64,000 nucleotides of DNA from Deinococcales bacterium (lineage in GTDB: Bacteria; Deinococcota; Deinococci; Deinococcales; JAAFIG01): the NCBI GenBank assembly GCA_013298595.1, contig JAAFIG010000021.1, forward strand, positions 1 through 64,000, given 5' to 3'. The position numbers were made by a program, and so were the translations under genes. Within the stretch, counting starts at the first letter, position 1, and every line of letters begins with the position of its first letter. This document shows, in pieces, positions 1 through 9,504 of the stretch. Below the pieces are notes generated by a model. It ran no database searches and was not told where the DNA came from. It saw nothing but the letters and a program-made list of their open reading frames with translations.

Positions 1-54
1 GAGGACAACATCTTTGCTTACCTCAATTGAATTCGTATTGGTCGGTACGAGCTT

Positions 55-528
55 GTGTTTGCCGCAAGATTGCAGGGCATAATCTGCGGATTTGGTTGGG
101 GCTATAAACCACTAGCACCCGACGTATATTGGTTGGTTCGTTATGCTGTTGAAGACGACCCAAGTTTTGAAGGCGAATTTGAAACGTTTGAGCAATTTAA
201 CCAAAGTATCTGGGATTATTACTGGGCAAATGCTAACGCCGTTTTTATTGCTACGCACCAGCAAACTTGGGTTGCCATGTCAGGTGTTCATCTCGAGGCA
301 CGCAAAAATAACAGCACTTCAACAACTTTAACAGGTACAGCTCGAGATCATCGCGGGCATGGATTAGCCCAAGCTGTGAAATTACTCGCCATCAATCATG
401 CTATGCAGCATGATATTCTCGAGTTAAAAACCGCCAATGACTCGAGGAATACAGCGATGCTGGCAATTAATCAAAAACTTGGTTTTATAGCACATGGCGA
501 ATTTGTTTGGTTTGAACGAAAAATCTAA
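55..528 (+). CDS. GNAT family N-acetyltransferase, 5' part lost or interrupted
   Basis: This is the C-terminal part of a GNAT acetyltransferase, which transfers an acetyl group from acetyl-CoA to an amine. The fold is shown by the acetyl-CoA loop near residues 97-103 (D-H-R-G-H-G-L) and the usual ending N-x-x-M-L-x-I-N-x-K-L-G-F. The GTG start at 55 is only the first available codon. The same frame is open from base 1 but holds a TGA at 28-30, and the residues around it align in position with the first GNAT domain of the next gene. I therefore suspect a longer two-domain enzyme broken by a nonsense change. The substrate is unknown. The next gene follows in the same direction and is a likely paralog. 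Confidence 0.7.
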   Translation: MFAARLQGIICGFGWGYKPLAPDVYWLVRYAVEDDPSFEGEFETFEQFNQSIWDYYWANANAVFIATHQQTWVAMSGVHLEARKNNSTSTTLTGTARDHRGHGLAQAVKLLAINHAMQHDILELKTANDSRNTAMLAINQKLGFIAHGEFVWFERKI

Positions 529-585
529 GCCATTCATCCGCCAATGCGCGTATGCCATCTGGTGCATGAAACGTTAAACTTTTCT

Positions 586-1518
586 ATGGAATTTAAACCA
601 TATCAAACCGCAGATGTACAGGCATATGTTGAATTTATCAACACTGCCAATCCTACTCGTCCAACAACTGCCGAGCGAGTTCAGTACTTTGATTCAACTC
701 GAGAGGCTAGTGCTAAATTTGCGCGTTACTGGGTGCTTGAGTCTAGCATACCAATTGCGGTGGTCAGTTTTGAAACACCTATGTCGAATCCTGCACCCAA
801 TGAATATAGTTTTGAGCTTGTGTTACCAACTGAATCAAAGCACTTGGCTAAAAGCCTTTTTATGGCGGCACAACCTTTAGCTGCTCGGCTCGAGCCAAAA
901 TTATGGCGCGTTGTCTGCCAAGAAGATCATTGGCAATATAAATTTTTTCTCGAGCAGGGTTTTAACGAATTTGATCGGATGTGGGCGAGTCAATTACCAC
1001 TCGAGGATTTTTCTTTTGTACCTTTTCAAACCATTCTCGAGAAAGCCAAAAGTGCTGGTTTAACAATTCGTACTTTAGCCGATGAATTATCTGATCCGAG
1101 TTTCCTGCGGCGCTACTACGATGCCGTTATTGAAATTCTTTACGATATTCCTGCTGCCACACCATTACAACCTTGGAGTTTTGACCTTTGGAAACAACGT
1201 TTGCTCGAGGATCCAACATTCCTCCCAGAAGCCCAATTTATTGGTTTTATTGGCAGAGAAATTGTTGGGGTTTCACAACTTTTTACCTCTGCTCGAGCCG
1301 CCACAATCCAAACTGGTTTAACAGGTGTCAGAGGTACTTATCGCCATCAGGGTTTTGCTTTTGCACTCAAACTCGAGGCTGCCCAGTACGCCCAGAAAAA
1401 AGGGTTCAAGTTTGTACGAACCAATAACCACGTGATAAACCGTCCAATGCTAACCATTAACGAAGCCCTAGGTTTTATGAAAGAACCTGCCACAATTTAC
1501 CTCAGAAAAGAAATCTAA
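586..1518 (+). CDS. Two-domain GNAT family N-acetyltransferase
   Basis: The protein of about 310 residues carries two GNAT folds. The first lies in the N-terminal half and is degenerate. The second ends with the acetyl-CoA loop (T-Y-R-H-Q-G-F-A) and the family ending N-x-x-M-L-x-I-N-x-A-L-G-F. I chose the ATG at 586 because the protein then begins with a typical first strand (M-E-F-K-P-Y) and a TAAACT box lies 5 bp upstream. An in-frame ATG at 544 would add 14 residues that look unlike the family. It lies just after a probable paralog. The target is unknown; single-protein GNATs of this shape acetylate antibiotics, amino acids or protein N-termini. Confidence 0.8.
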   Translation: MEFKPYQTADVQAYVEFINTANPTRPTTAERVQYFDSTREASAKFARYWVLESSIPIAVVSFETPMSNPAPNEYSFELVLPTESKHLAKSLFMAAQPLAARLEPKLWRVVCQEDHWQYKFFLEQGFNEFDRMWASQLPLEDFSFVPFQTILEKAKSAGLTIRTLADELSDPSFLRRYYDAVIEILYDIPAATPLQPWSFDLWKQRLLEDPTFLPEAQFIGFIGREIVGVSQLFTSARAATIQTGLTGVRGTYRHQGFAFALKLEAAQYAQKKGFKFVRTNNHVINRPMLTINEALGFMKEPATIYLRKEI

Positions 1519-1552
1519 CCCCGACGAAAACCACCAAACAACATCAAAAACA

Positions 1553-1577
1553 GGGCGAACACAAGGTTCGCGCCCTA
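1553..1577. repeat. Short palindromic intergenic repeat, copy 1
   Basis: A GGGCGAA arm and an imperfect TTCGCGCCC arm flank an ACAAGG-type loop, and a CTAC tail follows. The same pattern recurs near 4159, 8183, 9453, 9505 and 38616, always between genes or at gene edges. It resembles REP-like elements. It lies in the 220-base gap before the penicillin-binding protein gene, where I see no other gene. Confidence 0.6.
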
Positions 1578-1726
1578 CGAAAACCGATACCTTGAACGTC
1601 GCAATGCACTAACCTCACCTATTTTCAGCGCTGACAATTTGATGAAAGTCATCTATCGTTCAACCTTCATTCTTTGTCCTTCCTCCCTTTTCCCCTTCAT
1701 GAGAACTGTCCTCATATGAAAAAGCG

Positions 1727-1732
1727 TAAAAT
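1727..1732 (+). promoter_or_regulatory. TAAAAT -10 box of a leaderless promoter for PBP1A
   Basis: TAAAAT ends exactly 6 bp before the ATG at 1739, and there is no Shine-Dalgarno sequence. Transcription should therefore start at or next to the start codon. No good -35 box is visible at the usual distance. Confidence 0.6.
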
Positions 1733-1738
1733 ACTTCT

Positions 1739-4087
1739 ATGCGCGTGATAGTACGCATCTTTAAAATTTTATTTGCCTTTGTTTTTGCCGCTCTGATTGC
1801 AGGCACGGCTGTTGCTGCTACGTTCTTGTTTCGCTGGACACGAGAATTACCGCCTGTTTCGCAGCTCGATCAGTATCGGCTTGAGGGTACAACTAAGGTT
1901 TCAGCTCGAGATGGCAGTTTAATTGGTGTGCTTGCACCCACCATTGGTAAAGAGCGGATTGATCGTCGTCCTGTGAAATTAACCGAGGTTGCTCCGCAGG
2001 TAGTGGCTTCGATTGTGGTTGGTGAGGATGAAAATTTCTTTACCCATTACGGGTTTAATCCGTTGCGTTTAGCTGCCAGTATTTTTCAAACAGTGGTTAA
2101 GGATAATTGGCAGGGTGGTAGTACAATCACTCAACAATTGATGAAAAATACGCTGCTTGACGATATTAAAGATGATGTTTCTCGAACAGCCGAACGTAAA
2201 ATCAAGGAAATTATGCTCTCGGTTCAAGCCGAGCGATTCTTTACCAAAGACGAACTTTTAACTTTGTATATTAATACTTCGTTTTGGGGTGGTAATTTAT
2301 ATGGTATTCGTGCTGCTGCACAAGCGTATTACAACAAAGAACCTTCGGATTTAACCTTTGCCCAAGGTTTGTATTTATCCAGTATTATTCCTTCTCCAAA
2401 TGGTTTTTCCAAGGATTTATGCCGTGCCCGTAGTGGTATGAAATTGCGTTTACAACGTTTACTCGAGAATAAATGGGTTTCTTATGATGAAGCTCAAGCT
2501 GCTTGGAAAAATTCGTGGGTGCCTCGAGGTTGGGGTAAGGTCACACTGGATGCAAAAGGTTTAGTGAAGGGTTGCACCTATGCCAAAGGGCGTTTAATCA
2601 CTCCCGAGTTGCTTAATAACCGAATCAATATCATTGATGAAATTCGTACCGAACAAGCGCCGTATTTTATGTTTGAAATTCGTAAGTTTTTAAAAGACAA
2701 ATATGGCGACCAAGCTTTTAGTGGTGGTGGTTTACGGGTTTTTACCACCCTTGATCCAAAAGCCCAATTAGCTGCCGAAGCGGCTGTGAAAAATGCGCGT
2801 CGTCCGTGGGGTGGCAAAGTCGAACAAGTTGCCTTGGTTGCCTTAGACCCCTATACAGGCGAAGTTCGAGCTATGGTTGGTGGCAACGATAATAGTGGAC
2901 GTGACGAATTTAATAGGGCTGCCTCGAGTCAAATGCGACGCAGTCCTGGCTCGAGTGTCAAACCGTTGTTGTACACCTTGGGTATCGAAAAAGGTTTGTA
3001 TCCGTGGACGTATGTTTCTAATTCGTACTTACAAGCGTATTCACCTGGACAACCCTCAAAACCAGGTTGCCCACGCAATTATTATTGCCCGCGTAATTTT
3101 CCTGGAAGTCCTAACAGCACAGGCAGTTTACGGTTCTCGCTTAATTACTCATTGAACTTACCGACAGTACGCATTTTAAAAGATTATGTTGGCATTCCTG
3201 CCTTCCGTGACCGCCTGAAAATGCTTGGCTTTAATGTGGACGATAGCATCGGACTCTCGAGTGCCATTGGTGGTATTGCAGTTAATCCTTTGCAAATGGC
3301 AACGGCTTACTCGAGTTTTGTCAATGGTGGTGTGTACATTCAACCAACCTATATTCGGCGAATCGAAACGGCTGATGGTCGGGTGTTATTCCCCACCCAA
3401 GATGATGTCCAAGTGCGCCGTAAAGTCTGGTCGCCACAAGTTGCTTACACTGGCTTAGATTTAATTCGAGGTGTGGTCAACGATAAAACCAGCAGTGGCG
3501 AATTTGCCAAAGATGCTCGTTTACCCGGACGTGATGTTGGTGGTAAAACAGGTACAACCAACGATGTGGTAGACATGTGGTTTTTGGGCACAACCCCTGG
3601 TTTAGTGGCAGCGGTTTGGATGGGTAACGACGATAACTCCCAGATGCCACAAAATGCGTACAGTGGCGATTACATGCCAAAAATTTGGGCAGATTTTATG
3701 CGCGGCGCACTCGAGGGCGTACCACCCAGCAGTTATCGTGTACCCGATTATGTTGGTTTTAGTAGCCGCCAAGGGGTTCGTATGGCATATCCAACACGGG
3801 TTGACATCCCAGAAAATGCGCCACCGCCACCACCTGCCCAAGAACCTGAGCCATATCGTCGTCCGATTGTTGATACCATCCCTGGTGATGGTGAAGACCG
3901 TGTGATTGTTGCTGTCAATAGTTGTGCTAAAAATGCTGCCAGTGTGCCACCTCGAGCTGATGAATTCACACCACCACGTTGTGTGCAAAACCAAAGTATC
4001 AATGTACGTGACCTCGAGTTATACGATCCAAATTGGCAACCACCCGCCGACCCTGTTCCCGAAAATCCTGTCACACCACCGAATTAA
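1739..4087 (+). CDS. Class A penicillin-binding protein (PBP1A-type)
   Basis: This bifunctional enzyme polymerises lipid II into glycan strands and cross-links the stem peptides in the periplasm. One membrane anchor spans about residues 7-30. The GT51 glycosyltransferase domain follows, with the catalytic E-D-E-N-F-F-x-H-x-G motif, then Q-G-G-S-T-I-T-Q-Q and the conserved Y-I-N-x-x-F-W-G region. The transpeptidase domain has S-S-V-K (serine acyl-enzyme site), S-L-N and K-T-G-T-T. A proline-rich tail of about 100 residues ends the protein. The length of 782 residues is normal for the family. It stands alone, and a TAAAAT box 6 bp upstream suggests a leaderless transcript. Confidence 0.96.
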   Translation: MRVIVRIFKILFAFVFAALIAGTAVAATFLFRWTRELPPVSQLDQYRLEGTTKVSARDGSLIGVLAPTIGKERIDRRPVKLTEVAPQVVASIVVGEDENFFTHYGFNPLRLAASIFQTVVKDNWQGGSTITQQLMKNTLLDDIKDDVSRTAERKIKEIMLSVQAERFFTKDELLTLYINTSFWGGNLYGIRAAAQAYYNKEPSDLTFAQGLYLSSIIPSPNGFSKDLCRARSGMKLRLQRLLENKWVSYDEAQAAWKNSWVPRGWGKVTLDAKGLVKGCTYAKGRLITPELLNNRINIIDEIRTEQAPYFMFEIRKFLKDKYGDQAFSGGGLRVFTTLDPKAQLAAEAAVKNARRPWGGKVEQVALVALDPYTGEVRAMVGGNDNSGRDEFNRAASSQMRRSPGSSVKPLLYTLGIEKGLYPWTYVSNSYLQAYSPGQPSKPGCPRNYYCPRNFPGSPNSTGSLRFSLNYSLNLPTVRILKDYVGIPAFRDRLKMLGFNVDDSIGLSSAIGGIAVNPLQMATAYSSFVNGGVYIQPTYIRRIETADGRVLFPTQDDVQVRRKVWSPQVAYTGLDLIRGVVNDKTSSGEFAKDARLPGRDVGGKTGTTNDVVDMWFLGTTPGLVAAVWMGNDDNSQMPQNAYSGDYMPKIWADFMRGALEGVPPSSYRVPDYVGFSSRQGVRMAYPTRVDIPENAPPPPPAQEPEPYRRPIVDTIPGDGEDRVIVAVNSCAKNAASVPPRADEFTPPRCVQNQSINVRDLELYDPNWQPPADPVPENPVTPPN

Positions 4088-4158
4088 AAAATAAGACTGA
4101 CCGTTAGAAAAGCAAGATGGCTACGATTTCAAAACAAGACAGACACGATTAAAAAACA

Positions 4159-4184
4159 GGACAGACACGGAGGTCTGTCCCTAC
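4159..4184. repeat. Short palindromic repeat, copy 2, between convergent genes
   Basis: GGACAGAC at 4159-4166 and GTCTGTCC at 4173-4180 form a perfect 8-bp stem around a 6-base loop, followed by CTAC. It belongs to the same family as the repeat at 1553 but has different arm bases. It sits between two convergent stop codons and may also act as a terminator, although it lacks a T-run. Confidence 0.6.
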
Positions 4185-4195
4185 CAAGATTATCT

Positions 4196-5983
4196 CTAAC
4201 CCACTAAAGCGCAGAATTCGTTGATCCGTTGGCGAATCTGGTCTAAGCTCGAGCGCCAAAAATCGGGGGTTTGGATATTGATACCAAATCCACTGGCAAG
4301 GCTGGCAGCGTCGGCTAAGCCTGTGCTCGAGAGTAAGGTATCATATTTGCTTTTAAAATCTTCGGGGTTCTGTTCGTACTGGGCGTATAAACCAAGACTA
4401 AAAAGCAATCCAAAGGTGTACGGATAATTATAAAAACTAAGTCCTGCACTGTAATAATGCCCTTTGACTGCCCACATATACGGGTGGTATGTGCTGGCAT
4501 CTAAACCATCACCGTAGGTTTCGTCTTGTGCCTCGAGCATTAGGTTTTTGAGTTCCTGCACCGATAATTCTCGAGCTTCTCGTTTTTGAAAAAGCCTTGA
4601 TTCAAATAAGAAACGGCTGTGAATGTCCACCACCACTTGGTTTTGTCCTTGTAATTCGGTATCAAGAATATACAATTTCTCGAGTCCAGTGGCAGTTTTT
4701 AAGGCAGCATTGGTAACGATGGTTTCGCAGAAAATACTGGCAGTTTCGGCAAGGGTCATCGGGGTTTGGCGTTGAATCGCGGTGCGGTCTTTGAGACACA
4801 AATTGTGATAGCCATGCCCAAGTTCGTGAGCCAATGTAGACAAACTATCTAAGCTCGGCTCGAAATTCATCATGATTCGACTTTCATCGCGGCGCACACC
4901 CATGCAAAAAGCACCATCGCGTTTACCTGCTCGAGGTTCGGCATCAATCCACTGTTCGGTGTAACTGCGTCGCGCAAATGCCTCGAGTTTTGGACTGTAT
5001 GTACCAAATTGTTCGGCAATAAATTCTGTGCCAGAAGCCCAATCCCATGCTCTGCCAGCCTGACCAACGGGGGCAAGCATATCCCACCACGTTAAACTAC
5101 TGGTGCCTAAGAACTTGGCTTTGGCTTTCAGGTACCGCCGAAAATCGGGAAAGGATTCGACACAGGCTTGCTGCATGGCATTCAGCGTGACACGGTCTAT
5201 GTTGGCACCATGTAAACTTGGCTCGAGGGCATCGGCAAAACCTCGGCGCTGATTAACCACATTAACTTCGCCTTTGATGCTGTTCAGTGCCGCAGCTAGT
5301 GGCACTTCTACGGTTTGCCAACCCGCTAGTTCGGCATCATAGGCAGCTTTGCGTTTGCTGGCATCCGTGTGCCGCGCTGCGGCTCGAGCTGCACTCATCG
5401 GGATACGTTCGCCTTGCACCACAACCTCGAGCCGACTGGTGACATTGCCATGCAGTTTGCTCCAAGCACTCGAAGCACTGGGGCTTAAACTGCTGCGTAA
5501 ATCTTCTTCCGCAGGATCCATCTGATGCCTTGCCGAGAACTGCATTTTCTCAAGTGCATAGGTGTAGCCTCGAGCCATTTCAGAAAATTGTAAAGACCCT
5601 GATACATCTATGCTACCAATCCAAGCGGTGAAGCGAGTTGCCAGTTTACCCAGTCGAACGTGCGCTAATTGCAACTCCGAGGCTTTGGCTTGCGCGAGGT
5701 CGTTACGCGAATCGGTACTGGTAAAACAGCTAATAAATCCTTGGACTAACCGAACCTTTTCTTGTATCACATTCATTCCAGATAACACAGCCTCGAGTGG
5801 CTGTGCGGTATCAGCGCCGCTAGGCGAAACCTCAAGCTTCTGGATTTTATGCTGCTCGAAAACTGCCTCGAGCGCAGTAATTTCCGTAAATAAAGCTTGG
5901 AAGTCCGCATTAAACTCGGCAGAATCAAGGGCTGGGTAAAATGCGGTGGTGTTCCACTGCGGCAACAAAGAATTTTGGCTCAT
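4196..5983 (-). CDS. pepF: M3 family oligoendopeptidase F
   Basis: This is a zinc-dependent cytoplasmic oligopeptidase of the M3 (thimet/PepF) family that cuts short peptides. The zinc site H-E-L-G-H lies near residue 388, and a conserved E follows in E-T-A-S-I-F-C-E-T. The length of 595 residues matches PepF. The N-terminal half is the helical lid typical of the family. No signal peptide is present. It converges with the PBP gene. A TATACT box lies 8 bp before the ATG, so the leader is very short or absent. Confidence 0.93.
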   Translation of the reverse strand: MSQNSLLPQWNTTAFYPALDSAEFNADFQALFTEITALEAVFEQHKIQKLEVSPSGADTAQPLEAVLSGMNVIQEKVRLVQGFISCFTSTDSRNDLAQAKASELQLAHVRLGKLATRFTAWIGSIDVSGSLQFSEMARGYTYALEKMQFSARHQMDPAEEDLRSSLSPSASSAWSKLHGNVTSRLEVVVQGERIPMSAARAAARHTDASKRKAAYDAELAGWQTVEVPLAAALNSIKGEVNVVNQRRGFADALEPSLHGANIDRVTLNAMQQACVESFPDFRRYLKAKAKFLGTSSLTWWDMLAPVGQAGRAWDWASGTEFIAEQFGTYSPKLEAFARRSYTEQWIDAEPRAGKRDGAFCMGVRRDESRIMMNFEPSLDSLSTLAHELGHGYHNLCLKDRTAIQRQTPMTLAETASIFCETIVTNAALKTATGLEKLYILDTELQGQNQVVVDIHSRFLFESRLFQKREARELSVQELKNLMLEAQDETYGDGLDASTYHPYMWAVKGHYYSAGLSFYNYPYTFGLLFSLGLYAQYEQNPEDFKSKYDTLLSSTGLADAASLASGFGINIQTPDFWRSSLDQIRQRINEFCALVG

Positions 5984-6036
5984 CTAAGAACAGTATAAAC
6001 ACTCGAGAGAATTCAACAACAGCACACGATGAAAAT

Positions 6037-6066
6037 AAAAAATCCCGCAATGCAGGGGGATTTTTT
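6037..6066 (-). terminator. Intrinsic terminator after the Skp-like gene
   Basis: Ten-base arms (AAAAAATCCC at 6037-6046 and GGGATTTTTT at 6057-6066) give a hairpin with a T-run on the minus strand, just past the stop of the gene at 6077. It also ends transcription in the other direction, away from the pepF promoter. Confidence 0.85.
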
Positions 6067-6076
6067 CTGCTCGAGT

Positions 6077-6610
6077 TTATGCTTTTGGTTTATTAATTTC
6101 CAGAATGACATCATCGGTAATATCCAAGGCAGAGTTTGGATTAACATAAATTACCAAACCAGAATTTGCCGCAATTGCCCTGTCCAGCACAACACCACAC
6201 CCTCGAGCATTAGCGACTTTTGCTACAGCTGCATCCACATCCTTGGTGATTGGTTCAAGCAACTTATCAATCTGGGCTTTTAATTGCGCTTGCCGAGCCT
6301 GACCTGTTTTAATCAGTGTTTCGTATTGTTGACGTTCAGCAGCTGTAGCTGTGCCATTAGAAATTTTGACTTGCAATGCTTGAACTTGATCCGAAAGCAC
6401 CTTTAACTCGTCCTGTGCTTTCTTTTGAGCCTCGAGTACCTTAGCTCCTTGTGGATGATTCTGCAACACCTTCTGAGCATTCACAAAACAAATTGTGGTG
6501 GATGCCGCAGGATTTGGTGGTGTTACAGGTGTGGTTTGTGCATTAGCAACACCTAGCAAACAAACAACCGCTACCAATAAAACTCGAGGGGCAAAGAAAA
6601 GTTTTTTCAT
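6077..6610 (-). CDS. OmpH/Skp-family periplasmic protein, paralog 1
   Basis: A signal peptide of about 24 residues ends at A-N-A-Q. The mature protein begins with the strand C-F-V-N-A-Q-K-V-L, as in Skp, followed by a long charged coiled coil (about residues 58-125) and a C-terminal V-V-L-D strand. Skp proteins are trimeric chaperones that hold unfolded outer-membrane proteins in the periplasm. The length of 177 residues is normal. A second paralog lies 70 bp upstream on the same strand, so the pair may share transcripts. GAGAGG about 11 bp before the ATG may serve for ribosome binding. The client proteins are unknown. Confidence 0.85.
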   Translation of the reverse strand: MKKLFFAPRVLLVAVVCLLGVANAQTTPVTPPNPAASTTICFVNAQKVLQNHPQGAKVLEAQKKAQDELKVLSDQVQALQVKISNGTATAAERQQYETLIKTGQARQAQLKAQIDKLLEPITKDVDAAVAKVANARGCGVVLDRAIAANSGLVIYVNPNSALDITDDVILEINKPKA

Positions 6611-6680
6611 GACCCGTAGCCTCTCATAATCAGGTGAGACAAAACTGAAACTGCTATGAATTGAACCTGCATCTTTGGTA

Positions 6681-7187
6681 CTACTTTTTTAACTCGAGCA
6701 CCACATCTTCTGTGATATTCAAATACTGCTTTGCATCGTAATACATAACACTTGTCGCACCCTCGAGAACGCGATCATCTAGGACAATCCCACAACCACG
6801 GGCAGGTGCAATCTTAGCGATTGCTACTTCAATTTGTTGCATGATGGGCAACCGCGCATTCTCGAGTTGTTTAGCGATTTGCAATTCGCGCATTTCTTTT
6901 GTTTTTACCAATGTGATGTACTTCTGGCGTTCCTCCGTAGTGGCAGTATCCAAAATAATGGCATTATATAAACCTTGTATAAGCACATTTAATTCTTTTA
7001 ATTCTGCATTGGTAGCGCGGCGCAACTCGAGATACTTTCTACCTTGTGGCAAAACTTCAAACAACCGATTGGTTTCCACAAAACACGTTTTGCTCGAAGT
7101 ACTCACGGCACCCTGAGCATACCCAACAGCACCAAAGAACAACACGCTTAGCACCACTGCCCGCACCAATCCAAAAATTGTTTTCAT
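6681..7187 (-). CDS. OmpH/Skp-family periplasmic protein, paralog 2
   Basis: This 168-residue protein has a signal peptide ending near G-Y-A-Q, a coiled coil in the middle and the shared C-terminal pattern A-R-G-C-G-I-V-L-D-D also seen in the next gene. It is clearly a tandem duplicate of the 6077 gene. The conserved G-C-G keeps one cysteine in both copies, which could allow a disulfide. The role is inferred to be periplasmic chaperoning of outer-membrane proteins. GATACT lies close to the start, so the promoter is probably just upstream. Confidence 0.82.
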   Translation of the reverse strand: MKTIFGLVRAVVLSVLFFGAVGYAQGAVSTSSKTCFVETNRLFEVLPQGRKYLELRRATNAELKELNVLIQGLYNAIILDTATTEERQKYITLVKTKEMRELQIAKQLENARLPIMQQIEVAIAKIAPARGCGIVLDDRVLEGATSVMYYDAKQYLNITEDVVLELKK

Positions 7188-7241
7188 TGAACTTCAGTAT
7201 CCTCAAGTTTAATGAAAACCATATCCAAAGATGATGAGGTA

Positions 7242-8096
7242 CTACACGTCCCAGTAGGTCAACGCAACCCCATTTGGTCGCACCAAACTCGAGAATTTCT
7301 CCAAACCTGCTTTATCAGGTAACTCGAGATGATAACGAAAATTCCATAAGTAATGCTGCACAATTCGCTCTGGTAAACCAAGCCGAGCTGCTTCAAGCGA
7401 CGCAATATCCGATAAATGCCCAAGTCCAGAACGCCGCGCTCGACGCATAGAAAGCACCAAATCAAGTGATGGCGGATGGTCGGCTCGGGTTGCCCACACG
7501 GCAAAAACAAATGGCATGCCCGTATGTACAAACCAAGACATGGCTAAATCTGTGACTTCAACATCCTGACCACTCGAGAGTTTGCCACGATTCGGCAAGC
7601 GAAACATCTGCGTTGTCTCAGAAATCGGACCACACAACCGGTACCACTCCGACAATGCCCCATCGCCAATCAGCAACACCGCAGGGTATTTTTGCAACAA
7701 AAGCTCGAGATTTGGTTCTTCACGCACCAACGTTGCCTCGATCCCATCGAGTTTTAACAATGTCTCGAGCAATTTGACACTGGTCGCTGAATGTGTCGTC
7801 ACCGCAATGGTTTTACCTTGCAATTCCGCCCAAGGCACGGTGTGAAAAAGTGCCACGCTATACACCGCGCCTAATACTGAAATCGAAAAATCAGGTAATG
7901 CCCGCAATTTATCTGCATTTTCAATAAACTCAAACGCCGAAATATTTGCCACATCCACCCGCCCCTCGAGCAAAGCCGAGTTAATCTCGGTTGGAACCCC
8001 ACGAAACCAAGAAATATCCTGACCAACCAACTCAGTCTCGAGCGAATGCAAAAGCGGAGCAACATTGGTATACCCAATAATTCCCAAGCGAGTCAT
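7242..8096 (-). CDS. mqnA: Menaquinone biosynthesis protein MqnA (chorismate dehydratase)
   Basis: MqnA dehydrates chorismate to 3-[(1-carboxyvinyl)oxy]benzoate, the first step of the futalosine route to menaquinone. The start (R-L-G-I-I-G-Y-T-N-V-A-P-L) matches the family, as do the periplasmic-binding-like fold and the length of 284 residues. No other mqn gene is in the window. A TAGACT box ends 6 bp before the ATG, which points to a leaderless mRNA. The gene is divergent from deoB. Confidence 0.9.
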   Translation of the reverse strand: MTRLGIIGYTNVAPLLHSLETELVGQDISWFRGVPTEINSALLEGRVDVANISAFEFIENADKLRALPDFSISVLGAVYSVALFHTVPWAELQGKTIAVTTHSATSVKLLETLLKLDGIEATLVREEPNLELLLQKYPAVLLIGDGALSEWYRLCGPISETTQMFRLPNRGKLSSGQDVEVTDLAMSWFVHTGMPFVFAVWATRADHPPSLDLVLSMRRARRSGLGHLSDIASLEAARLGLPERIVQHYLWNFRYHLELPDKAGLEKFSSLVRPNGVALTYWDV

Positions 8097-8102
8097 GGCA
8101 AC

Positions 8103-8108
8103 AGTCTA
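8103..8108 (-). promoter_or_regulatory. TAGACT -10 box of a leaderless promoter for mqnA
   Basis: On the minus strand TAGACT ends 6 bp before the ATG at 8096, and no Shine-Dalgarno sequence is present. It matches the TANNNT-N6-ATG pattern found throughout the window. Confidence 0.55.
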
Positions 8109-8182
8109 AGCCGAGACAACAGGGGCAAAAGGGCGGGAAGAAAGAGGAGAGCGAAAGGACAGAAAGCAAAAGTCAAACAACT

Positions 8183-8206
8183 GTAGGGGCGGGGCTTGCC
8201 TCGCCC
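8183..8206. repeat. Short palindromic repeat, copy 3
   Basis: GTAGGGGCGGGGC, TTGC and CTCGCCC form an imperfect hairpin. It is the reverse-oriented form of the GGGCG...CCCCTAC family. It lies between the divergent mqnA and deoB genes. Confidence 0.6.
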
Positions 8207-8249
8207 AATAAATGTAAGCAAACATAAGCCAGTATGTTACGCTTACGCC

Positions 8250-9419
8250 ATGAAAATCCATGTCATTGTGCTGGATAGCGTTGGTGTTGGCGCATTGCCC
8301 GATGCTCATTTATTCTCGAACAGCTCGGCTTATCCTCGGGGCGATGAGGGTTCGCATACAATCAATCATGTTTTAGAACAAACAGGTATTGTATTACCGA
8401 ATCTCGAGGCGCTGGGTTTGGGTTGGATTCCAACAGTCAAAGCAACTCGAGTGGCAAAACCTACAGGTAGTTATGGTCGGATGCGTGAAGTCAGTATGGG
8501 TAAGGATACCAGTACTGGGCATTGGGAATTTATGGGTATTCAACTCGAGCATCCTTTTCAGGTATTCCCTGATGGTTATCCTAAAGCAGTGATGGATGCG
8601 TTCCAAACAGCCATTGGACGTGGTTGGTTGTGCAATAAAGCATACAGTGGCACCGATGTGATTCGGGATTATGGTGCTCAGCATCTCGAGACAGGTTTTC
8701 CTATTGTGTACACCAGTGCTGATAGTGTTTTTCAAATTGCTACGCACGAAGATCGCGTGCCGCTCGAGACGTTGTATCGTTGGTGCAAGGAAGCTCGAGC
8801 CATTTTACAAAACGAATTTGCTGTAGCTCGAGTGATTGCCCGTCCATTTCGGGGTTTGCATCCGTTTGAACGCGCTGGTGAGCATCGTAAAGATTACTCA
8901 TTGGTGCCACCTGCTAATGCGTTGGATGATTTACTGGCAGCGGGTTTAGATGTGATTGGGTTGGGCAAAATTCCTGATATTTACGCTGGGCGTGGTTTTA
9001 CGCAAAGTATTCATACCGATAATAACGATGATGGTGTGCAGAAAATGCTCGAGATCATGAAAAGCAATTTTCACGGTTTAGCTTTTTTGAACCTTGTAGA
9101 TTTCGATGCCAAATACGGTCATCGTCGAGACGTACTTGGCTATGGCAAAGCTTTAGAAGCCTTTGATAAGCAACTCCCAGAAATTCTTGCTAATGTCTCG
9201 AGTGGTGACGCACTGTACCTCGTCTCGGATCATGGTAACGACCCAACATGGTTTGGTTCAGATCACACTCGAGAACACGCGATGCTGCTCGAGTACCAAC
9301 CAAACACAACCGCTCGAGATTTAGGTGAACGCAGCACCTTTGCTGATTTAGCCGCCACGATTTGTGAAGGCTTACAAGTACCTTGGAGTGGTCATGGCAC
9401 CAGTTTTTACATCAAGTAA
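8250..9419 (+). CDS. deoB: Phosphopentomutase
   Basis: DeoB interconverts ribose-1-phosphate and ribose-5-phosphate (and the deoxy forms) in nucleoside salvage. It belongs to the alkaline phosphatase-like metalloenzymes. Visible motifs are the metal and nucleophile site [11 protein letters not shown] at the start, [10 protein letters not shown] near residue 90, and D-H-G-N-D-P-T with D-H-T-R-E-H near the end. The length of 389 residues is normal. The ATG at 8250 is right because the family begins [16 protein letters not shown] box lies 6 bp upstream. The gene is followed by the folate gene in the same direction. Confidence 0.95.
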   Translation: MKIHVIVLDSVGVGALPDAHLFSNSSAYPRGDEGSHTINHVLEQTGIVLPNLEALGLGWIPTVKATRVAKPTGSYGRMREVSMGKDTSTGHWEFMGIQLEHPFQVFPDGYPKAVMDAFQTAIGRGWLCNKAYSGTDVIRDYGAQHLETGFPIVYTSADSVFQIATHEDRVPLETLYRWCKEARAILQNEFAVARVIARPFRGLHPFERAGEHRKDYSLVPPANALDDLLAAGLDVIGLGKIPDIYAGRGFTQSIHTDNNDDGVQKMLEIMKSNFHGLAFLNLVDFDAKYGHRRDVLGYGKALEAFDKQLPEILANVSSGDALYLVSDHGNDPTWFGSDHTREHAMLLEYQPNTTARDLGERSTFADLAATICEGLQVPWSGHGTSFYIK

Positions 9420-9452
9420 CAGTTGGCTAAACACCCAAATCATTGATTGTAA

Positions 9453-9480
9453 CAGGGCGACCACAAGGGTACGCCCCTAC
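9453..9480. repeat. Short palindromic repeat, copy 4
   Basis: CAGGGCGACCACAAGG and GTACGCCCCTAC make up this copy, one of the best matches to the family pattern. It follows the deoB stop codon. Confidence 0.65.
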
Positions 9481-9504
9481 AAAAAAAATCTCTCAATCAT
9501 AATC

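Noticed and set aside
3602-3994. Long minus-strand frame inside the PBP gene
   Set aside because: It is a shadow of the proline-rich and transpeptidase coding region and has no start signals.
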